A stretch of 5,370 nucleotides of DNA, from contig DRKK01000183.1 of NCBI GenBank assembly GCA_011051815.1, positions 1 to 5,370 of the forward strand, given 5' to 3'. Position 1 is the stretch's first letter, and the number at the start of each line of letters is the position of its first letter. Below the pieces are notes generated by a model, which saw only the letters and a list, made by a program, of their open reading frames with translations, searched no databases and was not told where the DNA came from. The stretch comes from Sphingomonadales bacterium (GTDB lineage Bacteria > Pseudomonadota > Alphaproteobacteria > Sphingomonadales > Emcibacteraceae). Shown in pieces: positions 1 through 5,340 of this stretch. A program made the translations under genes and the position numbers.

Positions 1-166
1 CCGGGTTTTTGGGCAATAAAAATATATAGGCTCAGAATTTTGCTGTGGTGCAATAATATTTAATTATTTGTAATATAAACATTATTTCAATTTTTCTCGC
101 ATGTGCAAAATTTTATGGTGGAAAATGCCAATTAATTTGTTAGATTATTGTCAAAATGACCCATAA
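1..166 (+). promoter_or_regulatory. AT-rich leader upstream of the CoA-ester lyase gene
   Basis: This non-coding stretch is visibly much richer in A and T than the gene that follows, as expected for a promoter/operator region. I could not find a convincing -35/-10 pair. The motif GCAAWAAW, or a close variant, occurs three times in the same orientation, at 13-20, 50-57 and 105-112 (GCAATAAA, GCAATAAT, GCAAAATT). The second copy is the right half of a TTGC-N6-GCAA inverted repeat (40-53). These may be operator half-sites, but in AT-rich DNA they can arise by chance. The left edge of the window cuts off whatever lies further upstream. Confidence 0.3.
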
Positions 167-174
167 ATGCCAGC

Positions 175-179
175 AGGAG
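175..179 (+). promoter_or_regulatory. Ribosome binding site that sets the lyase start at 188
   Basis: AGGAG sits 8 bases before the ATG at 188, which is near-ideal spacing. The in-frame ATG at 167 lies upstream of this box and has no Shine-Dalgarno sequence of its own, so 188 is the preferred start. Confidence 0.8.
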
Positions 180-187
180 TGAAAAAC

Positions 188-1234
188 ATGAGAAAAACCC
201 CCAAGGATTTTTTTAAACCCCTATCCATCGGGGCCCCTGCGCCCTTCCGGGAAATTCCCGTGGCCTTGGAACGGATGATTCACTTTTTCCCCCCGCAAAT
301 CGAGAAAATGCGCGCCAAAATCCCCGCTATGATCGGCAAGGTCGATGTGATTCTGGGTAATCTTGAGGACGCCATCCCCATGGACGCCAAGGAAGACGCC
401 CGCGCCGGATTTATCGAAGTTGCTGAACAGAATGATTTTGGCAGCACCGGCCTGTGGACACGGGTTAACTGCCTGAACAGCCCGTGGTTTCTGGACGATG
501 TGACGGAAATAGTCTCGCGCATTGGCAACAAGCTGGATGTGATCATGTTGCCCAAGGTGGAGGGACCGTGGGATATTCATTATCTGGATCAATTGCTTGC
601 CCAGCTTGAATCGCGCCATAAGATCACCCGCCCGATTATGATTCACGCCATATTGGAAACTGCGCAGGGGGTCAATAATGTGGAAGAAATCGCCGCCGCC
701 AGCCCGCGTATGCATGGCATGAGCCTCGGCCCCGCCGACCTTGCCGCCTCACGGGGTATGAAAACCACCCGCGTCGGGGGCGGTCATCCCTCTTACGGCG
801 TGCTGGAAGATGACAAAGGTGAGGGCGGCCCCCGCGCCTTTTACCAGCAGGATCTGTGGCATTTCACCGTCGCCAAAATGGTTGATGCCTGTATGTCATA
901 TGGCCTGAAAGCCTTTTACGGTCCGTTCGGCGATTTTTCCGATGATGCGGCCTGTGAGGCCCAATTCCGCAATGCTTTCCTTATGGGCTGTATGGGGGCC
1001 TGGTCCCTGCATCCCAAACAGATTGAGATTGCCAAAAAGGTCTTTAGTCCCGATGTGGAAGAAGTTTTGTTTGCCAAGAAAATTCTCGCCGCCATGCCGG
1101 ACGGGACCGGGGCGGTGATGATAGATGGCAAGATGCAGGATGACGCCACCTGGAAGCAGGCCAAGGTCATTGTAGACCTCGCCAAAATCGTCGCAACCAA
1201 AGACAAAGAGCTTGGCGCGAAATACGGCTTTTAG
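188..1234 (+). CDS. CoA-ester lyase, malyl-CoA/methylmalyl-CoA lyase-like (HpcH/HpaI, CitE-like family)
   Basis: The 348-residue product is a cytosolic Mg-dependent TIM-barrel lyase. Characterised relatives reversibly cleave malyl-CoA or beta-methylmalyl-CoA into glyoxylate plus acetyl-CoA or propionyl-CoA, steps used in the ethylmalonyl-CoA pathway and in C1/C2 assimilation. Family residues recalled from the Rhodobacter sphaeroides Mcl1 enzyme are present: Arg92 (TRVN), metal ligands Glu157 (ILETAQG) and Asp184 ([10 protein letters not shown]), with the same 27-residue spacing between ligands. Also present are the conserved GPFGDFSDD (245-253) and WSLHPKQ (272-278) blocks, and Asp318 near the C-terminus as the probable counterpart of the catalytic Asp donated by a neighbouring subunit. 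The protein is somewhat longer than Mcl1 at the N-terminus and has a variant insert around 207-221. No other pathway gene lies beside it, so the exact acyl-CoA substrate is an inference. A malyl-CoA thioesterase or another CoA-ester lyase activity remains possible. The gene appears monocistronic, ending at a repeat and a terminator. Confidence 0.88.
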   Translation: MRKTPKDFFKPLSIGAPAPFREIPVALERMIHFFPPQIEKMRAKIPAMIGKVDVILGNLEDAIPMDAKEDARAGFIEVAEQNDFGSTGLWTRVNCLNSPWFLDDVTEIVSRIGNKLDVIMLPKVEGPWDIHYLDQLLAQLESRHKITRPIMIHAILETAQGVNNVEEIAAASPRMHGMSLGPADLAASRGMKTTRVGGGHPSYGVLEDDKGEGGPRAFYQQDLWHFTVAKMVDACMSYGLKAFYGPFGDFSDDAACEAQFRNAFLMGCMGAWSLHPKQIEIAKKVFSPDVEEVLFAKKILAAMPDGTGAVMIDGKMQDDATWKQAKVIVDLAKIVATKDKELGAKYGF

Positions 1235-1243
1235 GGAAATATG

Positions 1244-1314
1244 GTCATTCCGAGCTCCGCCCGTTCAGCATTGAGTCCGGGGACATATGGGCCCTGAAAC
1301 AAGTTCAGGGTGAC
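1244..1314. repeat. Palindromic intergenic repeat (REP/MITE-like)
   Basis: The element is bounded by GTCA (1244-1247) and TGAC (1311-1314). Its right end contains a perfect 7-bp inverted repeat, CCCTGAA (1292-1298) and TTCAGGG (1304-1310), around the 5-base loop ACAAG. From general knowledge, palindromes of this kind (CCTGAA-loop-TTCAGG next to a GTCA/TGAC end) recur many times between genes in several alphaproteobacterial genomes. Only one copy is visible here, so dispersal is an inference. No T-run follows this hairpin, so it is not itself a canonical terminator. Confidence 0.45.
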
Positions 1315-1321
1315 GCGTGTC

Positions 1322-1344
1322 GAGGGGTGGCGGCCCTCTTTTTT
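1322..1344 (+). terminator. Rho-independent terminator after the lyase gene
   Basis: A GC-rich stem GAGGG (1322-1326) / CCCTC (1334-1338) with a 7-base loop is followed directly by six T residues (1339-1344). It lies about 90 bases after the lyase stop codon and just before the next gene's promoter region, so it should separate the two + strand genes. Confidence 0.75.
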
Positions 1345-1345
1345 A

Positions 1346-1373
1346 TTGCTTGCCCGGACCTATGTGATAGGCT
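1346..1373 (+). promoter_or_regulatory. Weak candidate promoter for the 1407-1979 gene
   Basis: TTGCTT (1346-1351) and TAGGCT (1368-1373) are separated by 16 bases, and together resemble a housekeeping -35/-10 pair. The site sits immediately after the terminator and 34 bases before the start codon, which is a sensible position. Both hexamers match the consensus only partly. Confidence 0.3.
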
Positions 1374-1394
1374 ACCGCTATCTACGTGAGAGAT

Positions 1395-1400
1395 AGGGGA
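1395..1400 (+). promoter_or_regulatory. Ribosome binding site that sets the start at 1407
   Basis: AGGGGA lies 6 bases before ATG 1407. An in-frame GTG at 1386 would place this box inside the coding sequence and add a charged stretch ahead of the signal peptide, so 1407 is preferred. Confidence 0.7.
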
Positions 1401-1406
1401 ATAAAA

Positions 1407-1979
1407 ATGAAAAATATTATCACGCGTTTCTTGAGATTTACTTCCGTTATACTGCTTATTTTATCCTTCACGGCCCTGCCACTTCGGGCTTATGAGGGTC
1501 AATTTTCGGCGGTTAATGATCGTTATGGAATGCGTAGCAGTGTCAACGCCGGGTTCCGTCTTACTATCCCGTTTGGGCCAACCAAAAGATCAGAGGACCG
1601 GGTTAAATACGGCCTGCAACTTAGTTTGCGCCGGGAATTTAACGAGGGGGCAGGCTGGAACCATTATGGCCGGGTGGCTGTGCGGCAAAGTTTTAATGCT
1701 GAAATCATGTCCTTGAATTTCTCGGAAAATGGTTTTAAAGGCCTGTCCTTGGTGGGCCAACCTATGTTTGTTTATAAGGATGGTGTCCTTATGGCGGTTG
1801 AGGATGCCGAGGGTGACGGTCAGGAGGAAAAAAAGGGCAGTAATACAGGATGGTATATTGCAGGCGGTGTTGTTCTATTGGCAGGATTATCTGCAATTGC
1901 GGCAAAACAAGCTGTTGACGGCATTGGCAATAGTGTGGTCGAAATAATCAATAATCTAGGCAATGGATCTGGTGGTTAA
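1407..1979 (+). CDS. Hypothetical exported protein with a C-terminal hydrophobic segment
   Basis: I do not recognise this 190-residue protein. Residues 1-28 look like a signal peptide: a basic start (MKNIITRFLRF), a hydrophobic core (SVILLILSFTALPL), then RAYEG with a possible cleavage site after the Ala of RAY. The mature part begins with alternating polar and aromatic residues, including GFRLTIPFG and YGLQLSLRREF, a pattern compatible with beta strands. An acidic/basic linker (about 133-146) precedes a hydrophobic run (about 150-166, WYIAGGVVLLAGLSAIA) that could span a membrane once. The tail is rich in Gly, Asn and Ser. It has no cysteine and no enzyme motif I can name. It is separated from the preceding gene by a terminator and converges on the carbonic anhydrase gene, so it is probably a single-gene unit. 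The start was chosen from the ribosome binding site and the signal peptide. Confidence 0.7.
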   Translation: MKNIITRFLRFTSVILLILSFTALPLRAYEGQFSAVNDRYGMRSSVNAGFRLTIPFGPTKRSEDRVKYGLQLSLRREFNEGAGWNHYGRVAVRQSFNAEIMSLNFSENGFKGLSLVGQPMFVYKDGVLMAVEDAEGDGQEEKKGSNTGWYIAGGVVLLAGLSAIAAKQAVDGIGNSVVEIINNLGNGSGG

Positions 1980-1999
1980 GGGCGATCCTAAACCAGATC
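1966..1999. repeat. Nested inverted repeats across the convergent gene junction
   Basis: GATCTGGT (1966-1973) and ACCAGATC (1992-1999) are perfect 8-base inverted repeats around an 18-base spacer. A competing inner hairpin pairs 1974-1981 with 1987-1994 (7 of 8 positions, 5-base loop). Together they cover both facing stop codons (TAA 1977-1979 on +, TAG 1990-1988 on -). Neither side has a T-run, so intrinsic termination is not certain. The hairpin could instead protect the 3' ends of both messages. Confidence 0.4.
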
Positions 2000-2638
2000 T
2001 TCAAACTGTTCTGTATCCGTATTATAGGCCTCGATAGTGCCGCTGCCGATGTCGAAATGCCAGGCGTGGACCTGTAGAGTCTCGGCCAGCAGGGCCTCAT
2101 GGACCCACGGGAACCCCATCAGATTATTGAGGGAAATCAGGCTGGCCCGCCGCTCACAGGTGGCGGCGAGGACGTCGATGGGTAAATTTTCCTTTTCCGT
2201 CGCCGTAAATTCGGCGGCCTCATCAACGATTTTCATCCATGGGCGAATAAAGCTGAAATTGGCTTCCGGGTCTTTGTCCGTGTCATGGTCGGCGATCAGG
2301 GCGCGGATTCCGCCGCAGCCGCTATGGCCCATGATGATGATATGTTCCACTTTTAACTGGGTGACGGCAAATTCAATGGCCGCGCTGGTGCCGTGATAGG
2401 TTTCATCGTCTTTTTTATAAGGCGGGACAAGGTTGGCCACATTATTGACGATGAAAATTTCGCCCAGACCCGAATGGGTGAGGATCACCGGATTTACCCG
2501 GCTGTCGCTACAGGCGATGAACATGACCTTGGGGTTTTGGCCGTCTTTGGCCCAATCGCGCCAGATATCATTCTCTTTGGCCAGATACTGATCACGGAAT
2601 TTGGCATAGCCATTCAGAAGTTTTGCGTAAGAATCCAT
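1988..2638 (-). CDS. Beta-class carbonic anhydrase
   Basis: This 216-residue enzyme interconverts CO2 and bicarbonate in the cytoplasm using zinc. The zinc ligands and catalytic dyad of the beta class are all visible: Cys43, Asp45 and Arg47 in CSDSR (43-47), and His105 and Cys108 in GHSGCGG (104-110). The conserved blocks NVANLVPPY (66-74) and HGTSAAIEFAV (82-92) also fit, and the length is normal for bacterial beta-carbonic anhydrases (called can or cynT in other bacteria). One oddity is Asn65 before NVANL, where the family usually has Arg; Phe40 also occupies the position of Trp39 in the E. coli and Haemophilus type II enzymes, so that bicarbonate-inhibition pocket seems absent. The gene starts 29 bases after the ubiV stop on the same strand, with a modest AGGG box about 10 bases before the ATG, so it is likely cotranscribed with ubiTUV. 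Confidence 0.95.
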   Translation of the reverse strand: MDSYAKLLNGYAKFRDQYLAKENDIWRDWAKDGQNPKVMFIACSDSRVNPVILTHSGLGEIFIVNNVANLVPPYKKDDETYHGTSAAIEFAVTQLKVEHIIIMGHSGCGGIRALIADHDTDKDPEANFSFIRPWMKIVDEAAEFTATEKENLPIDVLAATCERRASLISLNNLMGFPWVHEALLAETLQVHAWHFDIGSGTIEAYNTDTEQFEDLV

Positions 2639-2667
2639 ATGGCGGGTACCCTGTTTTCAGCCTGTCA

Positions 2668-3573
2668 TTAGGTGCCGATCTGCTTACGTCCGGCTTCGCC
2701 GTGATAATAGCCGTTTGAGAATTCTATGGCAAACACTTCCGCTTCCAAAATGTCTTTTGCTTCCGTAAGATCAATCCTCTCCTCAAGTCTGTCCCGAAAT
2801 ATGGTGCTGACCTTAATCATGTCTACATCATGGGGCGACAGCCGGAAATTATGGATCCCCATTTCCTGTAACGCCGGCAGCTCTGCCAACAGGTTGATAT
2901 AGCTGTGGGACAGGGTTTGCAGGCCGTTAATGGCTAAAAACGGCTGTCCGTCCATGGTATCAACCGCCCGGCCATCCGGGTCCCGATCGCAAATATACTG
3001 ACAGCCGTCTTTATGGAGCTTATGGGCGCGGGCATGATAACAGCGCGCGGAAATGGCCAGCGGCAGGCGGCCAAAGACCTGTACTTCCAATGCGGATGTG
3101 GCGACATGGGCCAAGGCGCGGAGCGAGGCGGCGGGCAATTCCGGAGGTAAAGAAATACGGCTGGCGCCGCCATCTTCATAATATTTCAGGCTGGCCTCGT
3201 TATAAATATTGATAAACGGTCCGATGGCATGATTTTGACCGCGCAACTGGCTGACCAGCGCCATATCATTGGCCTCCACCAGATAATCACGGCCCATGGT
3301 GGCCAGATCATTGGTGATCGTCATATCCCGGTCATCCAGAACCAGCATCAGCCCCGACAGAATGACTGTCTTGCCCGCCCGTTCCAGCCGTTCAATGACC
3401 TCCGGCAGGTAATCTTTGCCTGCAAGGCGCTTGGCGCAGACCACCTCGCCAAGATACACATGATCCACCGGCGCTTCATCGGCGATGGCAAAATAAAAAT
3501 CACGGGTTTTATCCCCGTCCCAGTTAAACAGCAACGGCCCGAGGGACAGGCCTGATTTTTGCGTCACATCCAT
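2668..3573 (-). CDS. ubiV: UbiV, U32-family Fe-S protein of O2-independent ubiquinone synthesis
   Basis: The 301-residue protein belongs to the peptidase U32 family but to the UbiV (YhbV) branch, which is not proteolytic. With UbiU it forms a 4Fe-4S heterodimer that hydroxylates the ubiquinone ring without oxygen. The four cluster cysteines are present as Cys46 (GEVVCAKR), Cys178 (SARCYHAR), Cys191 and Cys195 (CQYIC). The spacing of the last three (13 and 4) equals that recalled for E. coli UbiV (180, 193, 197). Other family marks are SLGPLLFNW near the N-terminus, YLGEVVC (40-46), FGRLPLAISARC, the INGLQT block (215-220) and a C-terminal NGYYHGEAG (287-295). Its start overlaps the ubiU end by 10 bases, which suggests coupled translation and a balanced partner ratio. 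It has no clear Shine-Dalgarno box of its own beyond a purine-rich AAGAAA. Confidence 0.94.
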   Translation of the reverse strand: MDVTQKSGLSLGPLLFNWDGDKTRDFYFAIADEAPVDHVYLGEVVCAKRLAGKDYLPEVIERLERAGKTVILSGLMLVLDDRDMTITNDLATMGRDYLVEANDMALVSQLRGQNHAIGPFINIYNEASLKYYEDGGASRISLPPELPAASLRALAHVATSALEVQVFGRLPLAISARCYHARAHKLHKDGCQYICDRDPDGRAVDTMDGQPFLAINGLQTLSHSYINLLAELPALQEMGIHNFRLSPHDVDMIKVSTIFRDRLEERIDLTEAKDILEAEVFAIEFSNGYYHGEAGRKQIGT

Positions 3574-4547
3574 TTCTTGTCATAGGCTCCGGTGGTGTTC
3601 TGGCCGCCCTCGGACAGGCCATCCATATTGATTTGCAGGCGCTCGCCGCGGGCGGCGGCGTCAATGGCGGCCCGGAAATTCTGGACCACCTCGCGCACAT
3701 AAGCCTTGCTGCGTTGGCGGCCTTCGATCTTAAGCGCGCTGACCCCCGCATCCATCAGTTCCGGCAATATGCCGGTCACATTCAGGCTGGTGGGTTCCTC
3801 AAACAGATAGCCAACCTCGCCGCCGGCGGCAAAACGGCCTTTGCACAGGGTGGGATAGCCCGCCTGCTCATTTGGGCCGAATGTGTTGATGGTAAAGCCC
3901 GCCAGATTGGTTTTAAGGTCTGCGCCGCTTTGCACGTAAGTCACATGGCTGGCCGGGGAGCAGACCCCGTTCATATTGGGCGATTTGCCGGTGATATAGC
4001 TGGACAGACTGCACCGACCCTCGGCCATGGGGCACATGCCGCCAAAGGCAAAGACCTCGGTCTTGATGTCAATGCGTTCATTGATACGGCGAATCTCCGG
4101 CAGGGTCAGCACCCGGGGCAGGACCACCCGCCGGATGCCGAATTCCTTCACATAATGATTTATCGCCGCCGGGTTGGAGGCCGATGCCTGTACGGACAGA
4201 TGCAGACGTAAATCCGGATGAGTCTCTTTAGCATAGGCCAAAAGGCCTATATCCGCCATAATAATGGCATCAACCTTCAGGCGTGCCGCATTATCTACCG
4301 CCTGTATCCATGGATCGCCGTTCCCGGCCTTGGCATAGGTATTGACCGCCAACAGGACTTTGGCGCCTCTGGTATGGGCATAATCCAGGGCTTCGGCCAG
4401 CTCCTCCACGGAGAAATTCAGCCCCGGAAAATTGCGGGCATTTGTTTCATCGCGGAAGCCCATATAGACCGCATCGGCCCCCGAATCCACCGCAATGCGC
4501 AAGGCCGCCGGGGTGCCAGCGGGACAAACCAGTTCCAGCTTGGTCAT
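3564..4547 (-). CDS. ubiU: UbiU, U32-family Fe-S protein of O2-independent ubiquinone synthesis
   Basis: This 327-residue protein is the UbiU (YhbU) partner of UbiV. The pair carries out ring hydroxylation of ubiquinone precursors when O2 is absent, replacing the flavin monooxygenases UbiI, UbiH and UbiF. Four cluster cysteines are visible: Cys172 and Cys179 (MCPMAEGRCSLS), Cys196 (GVCSPA) and Cys235 (TLCKGR). Their spacing (7, 17, 39) is identical to that recalled for E. coli UbiU (169, 176, 193, 232). The U32 signature around 164-182 (EVFAFGGMC....GRCSLS) is intact, as is the later ALKIEGRQRS block (271-280). The N-terminus (KLELVCPAGTPAALRIAVDSGADAVYMG) is typical of the family's barrel start. 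The ATG overlaps the ubiT TGA in an ATGA arrangement, giving translational coupling. Older annotation as a protease or collagenase would be misleading. Confidence 0.95.
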   Translation of the reverse strand: MTKLELVCPAGTPAALRIAVDSGADAVYMGFRDETNARNFPGLNFSVEELAEALDYAHTRGAKVLLAVNTYAKAGNGDPWIQAVDNAARLKVDAIIMADIGLLAYAKETHPDLRLHLSVQASASNPAAINHYVKEFGIRRVVLPRVLTLPEIRRINERIDIKTEVFAFGGMCPMAEGRCSLSSYITGKSPNMNGVCSPASHVTYVQSGADLKTNLAGFTINTFGPNEQAGYPTLCKGRFAAGGEVGYLFEEPTSLNVTGILPELMDAGVSALKIEGRQRSKAYVREVVQNFRAAIDAAARGERLQINMDGLSEGGQNTTGAYDKKWM

Positions 4548-5242
4548 GACGGTATCTTTCGGTTGAGGGCTTGTAGTCTGTTTTGGGTTTTGGTGAGTTT
4601 TTTCTCCAGCTCCGCGGTTTTCCGGGCCAATTCCTGATTCTCCTGTGCCAGGGCATCACAGCGACGGGCTAGGGAAGCGGTGGCGGCGCGGCGGATATGG
4701 CTCATATCCCGGGATAGCCCGTGATAGAGGCGGCCCGTGATGTTCAGCAGGGCGGCGGCCGGGGTTTTTAACGGCCCTAGACTGGTCAGGATTTCCTGGC
4801 GCAGGTCAATATCCTCGCTGTCCATGGCATTGCGCAGGGTCAGCAGGGCTTCCGTATCCCCCTCAACCGACAGGCTGCGGGAGAAAAACAGGGCATCACC
4901 GTCTATCCGGCCGTCCATCATATCCATCAGCGACAGAAAGGGGCCGGAGATGGTCACATCTGCGGGGGCCTTGATGTCATCCTCAATCCGGCAATCCACT
5001 AGTCCGCTGCCGATAATCATCCGCATATCATGGGGCAGGTCTGTGGGACAGATTAGAAATTCAGTCCCCGTCAGCGGGGTTAGCCGTTCCAGAATGGCCG
5101 GATGGTTTTTCTGAATATGACCCGCCATATGACGGAGCAGGCGGTTCAGTGGTGCCTTGGGCAAAGGTCGGAGCAAAAGCCCCGCCATCAGCAGGGGTGA
5201 GAAAGCATCATTGTCCGTGGGGCGGGCAGCAGCAGGTGGCAT
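4544..5242 (-). CDS. ubiT: UbiT, SCP2-domain lipid carrier of O2-independent ubiquinone synthesis, with coiled-coil tail
   Basis: The 232-residue protein matches UbiT (YhbT), an SCP2-fold protein that binds isoprenoid lipids and is needed with UbiU and UbiV for anaerobic ubiquinone synthesis. The SCP2 domain spans roughly residues 35-145; its best marker is GDALFFSRSLSVEGDTEALLTLRNAMD (115-141), closely resembling the corresponding segment of E. coli UbiT. A hydrophobic stretch PLLMAGLLLRPLP (16-28) precedes it and may touch the membrane or the lipid. It is longer than the 174-residue E. coli protein mainly because of a C-terminal tail (about 180-228) with Leu191, Leu198, Leu205 and Leu212 exactly seven apart plus Leu216, Leu223 and Leu226, a likely coiled coil. 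It is first in the operon behind an FNR-like promoter. The Shine-Dalgarno match is weak (AGGA, 13 bases before ATG), so the exact start is slightly uncertain. Met19 is an alternative without a better box. Confidence 0.92.
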   Translation of the reverse strand: MPPAAARPTDNDAFSPLLMAGLLLRPLPKAPLNRLLRHMAGHIQKNHPAILERLTPLTGTEFLICPTDLPHDMRMIIGSGLVDCRIEDDIKAPADVTISGPFLSLMDMMDGRIDGDALFFSRSLSVEGDTEALLTLRNAMDSEDIDLRQEILTSLGPLKTPAAALLNITGRLYHGLSRDMSHIRRAATASLARRCDALAQENQELARKTAELEKKLTKTQNRLQALNRKIPS

Positions 5243-5281
5243 GAGTCGGAAAAATTCCTATGTTTTGAGTTATGAACGCGA

Positions 5282-5287
5282 CTTATA
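5282..5287 (-). promoter_or_regulatory. -10 box of the ubiTUV promoter
   Basis: On the - strand this reads TATAAG. If the FNR-like site at 5310-5323 is centred at -41.5, transcription starts near 5275 and the -10 hexamer should occupy 5287 to 5282, which is exactly where TATAAG lies. The predicted 5' leader is about 33 bases. The site is inferred from position and sequence only. Confidence 0.55.
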
Positions 5288-5309
5288 GGGCATATAGTGC
5301 CCGCCCGGA

Positions 5310-5323
5310 TTGATTTATGTCAA
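5310..5323 (-). promoter_or_regulatory. FNR/FnrL-type operator upstream of ubiT
   Basis: The - strand reads TTGACATAAATCAA, and the + strand reads TTGATTTATGTCAA. This matches the FNR consensus TTGAT-N4-ATCAA at 9 of 10 positions and also fits the TTGA-N6-TCAA core shared by FnrL/FixK proteins. It lies 67 bases before the ubiT start codon, with a TATAAG -10 box at class II activator spacing. FNR-family proteins sense oxygen through a 4Fe-4S cluster, so the site predicts low-oxygen induction of ubiTUV, in keeping with the pathway's role. An FnrL, FixK or Dnr-like protein could be the actual ligand, since their sites overlap in sequence. Confidence 0.75.
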
Positions 5324-5334
5324 GGGAGAACAGG

Positions 5335-5340
5335 TATAAT
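5335..5340 (+). promoter_or_regulatory. Possible divergent -10 box (TATAAT)
   Basis: A perfect TATAAT on the + strand lies 19 bases after TTGATT (5310-5315), which is part of the FNR-like site. If a gene starts to the right of the window on the + strand, this could be its promoter, with the -35 region buried in the operator. The spacing is slightly long and no coding sequence is visible before the window ends. Confidence 0.25.

Noticed and set aside
150..160. GTCA-AAA-TGAC inverted repeat just before the lyase gene as an FNR-like operator
   Set aside because: The 4-3-4 palindrome has the wrong arms and spacer for FNR (TTGA-N6-TCAA) and is short enough to occur by chance.
167..187. ATG at 167 as the start of the lyase gene
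   Set aside because: It lies upstream of the AGGAG box and has no ribosome binding site; ATG 188 has ideal spacing and begins the conserved part.
221..715. 164-codon open frame on the - strand opposite the lyase gene
   Set aside because: It is explained by the codon bias of the real + strand gene and shows no domain or initiation signal.
1386..1406. GTG at 1386 as the start of the hypothetical exported protein
   Set aside because: It would translate through the AGGGGA box and place a charged segment ahead of a good signal peptide that starts at ATG 1407.
3633..4211. 192-codon open frame on the + strand opposite ubiU
   Set aside because: It is a shadow of ubiU. The - strand gene has clear family motifs, while the opposite frame has no recognisable domain or ribosome binding site.
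2668..4547. UbiU and UbiV as peptidase U32 collagenase-type proteases or RlhA/TrhP-type RNA hydroxylation factors
   Set aside because: The cysteine spacing matches UbiU and UbiV specifically, both proteins are short, and they sit directly beside a UbiT gene.
5318..5323. TTGACA on the - strand as an ordinary -35 box for ubiT
   Set aside because: The distance to TATAAG is 30 bases, and only poor -10 matches (CACTAT at 18, TATATG at 21) lie nearer, so its role as part of the FNR-like palindrome explains it better.
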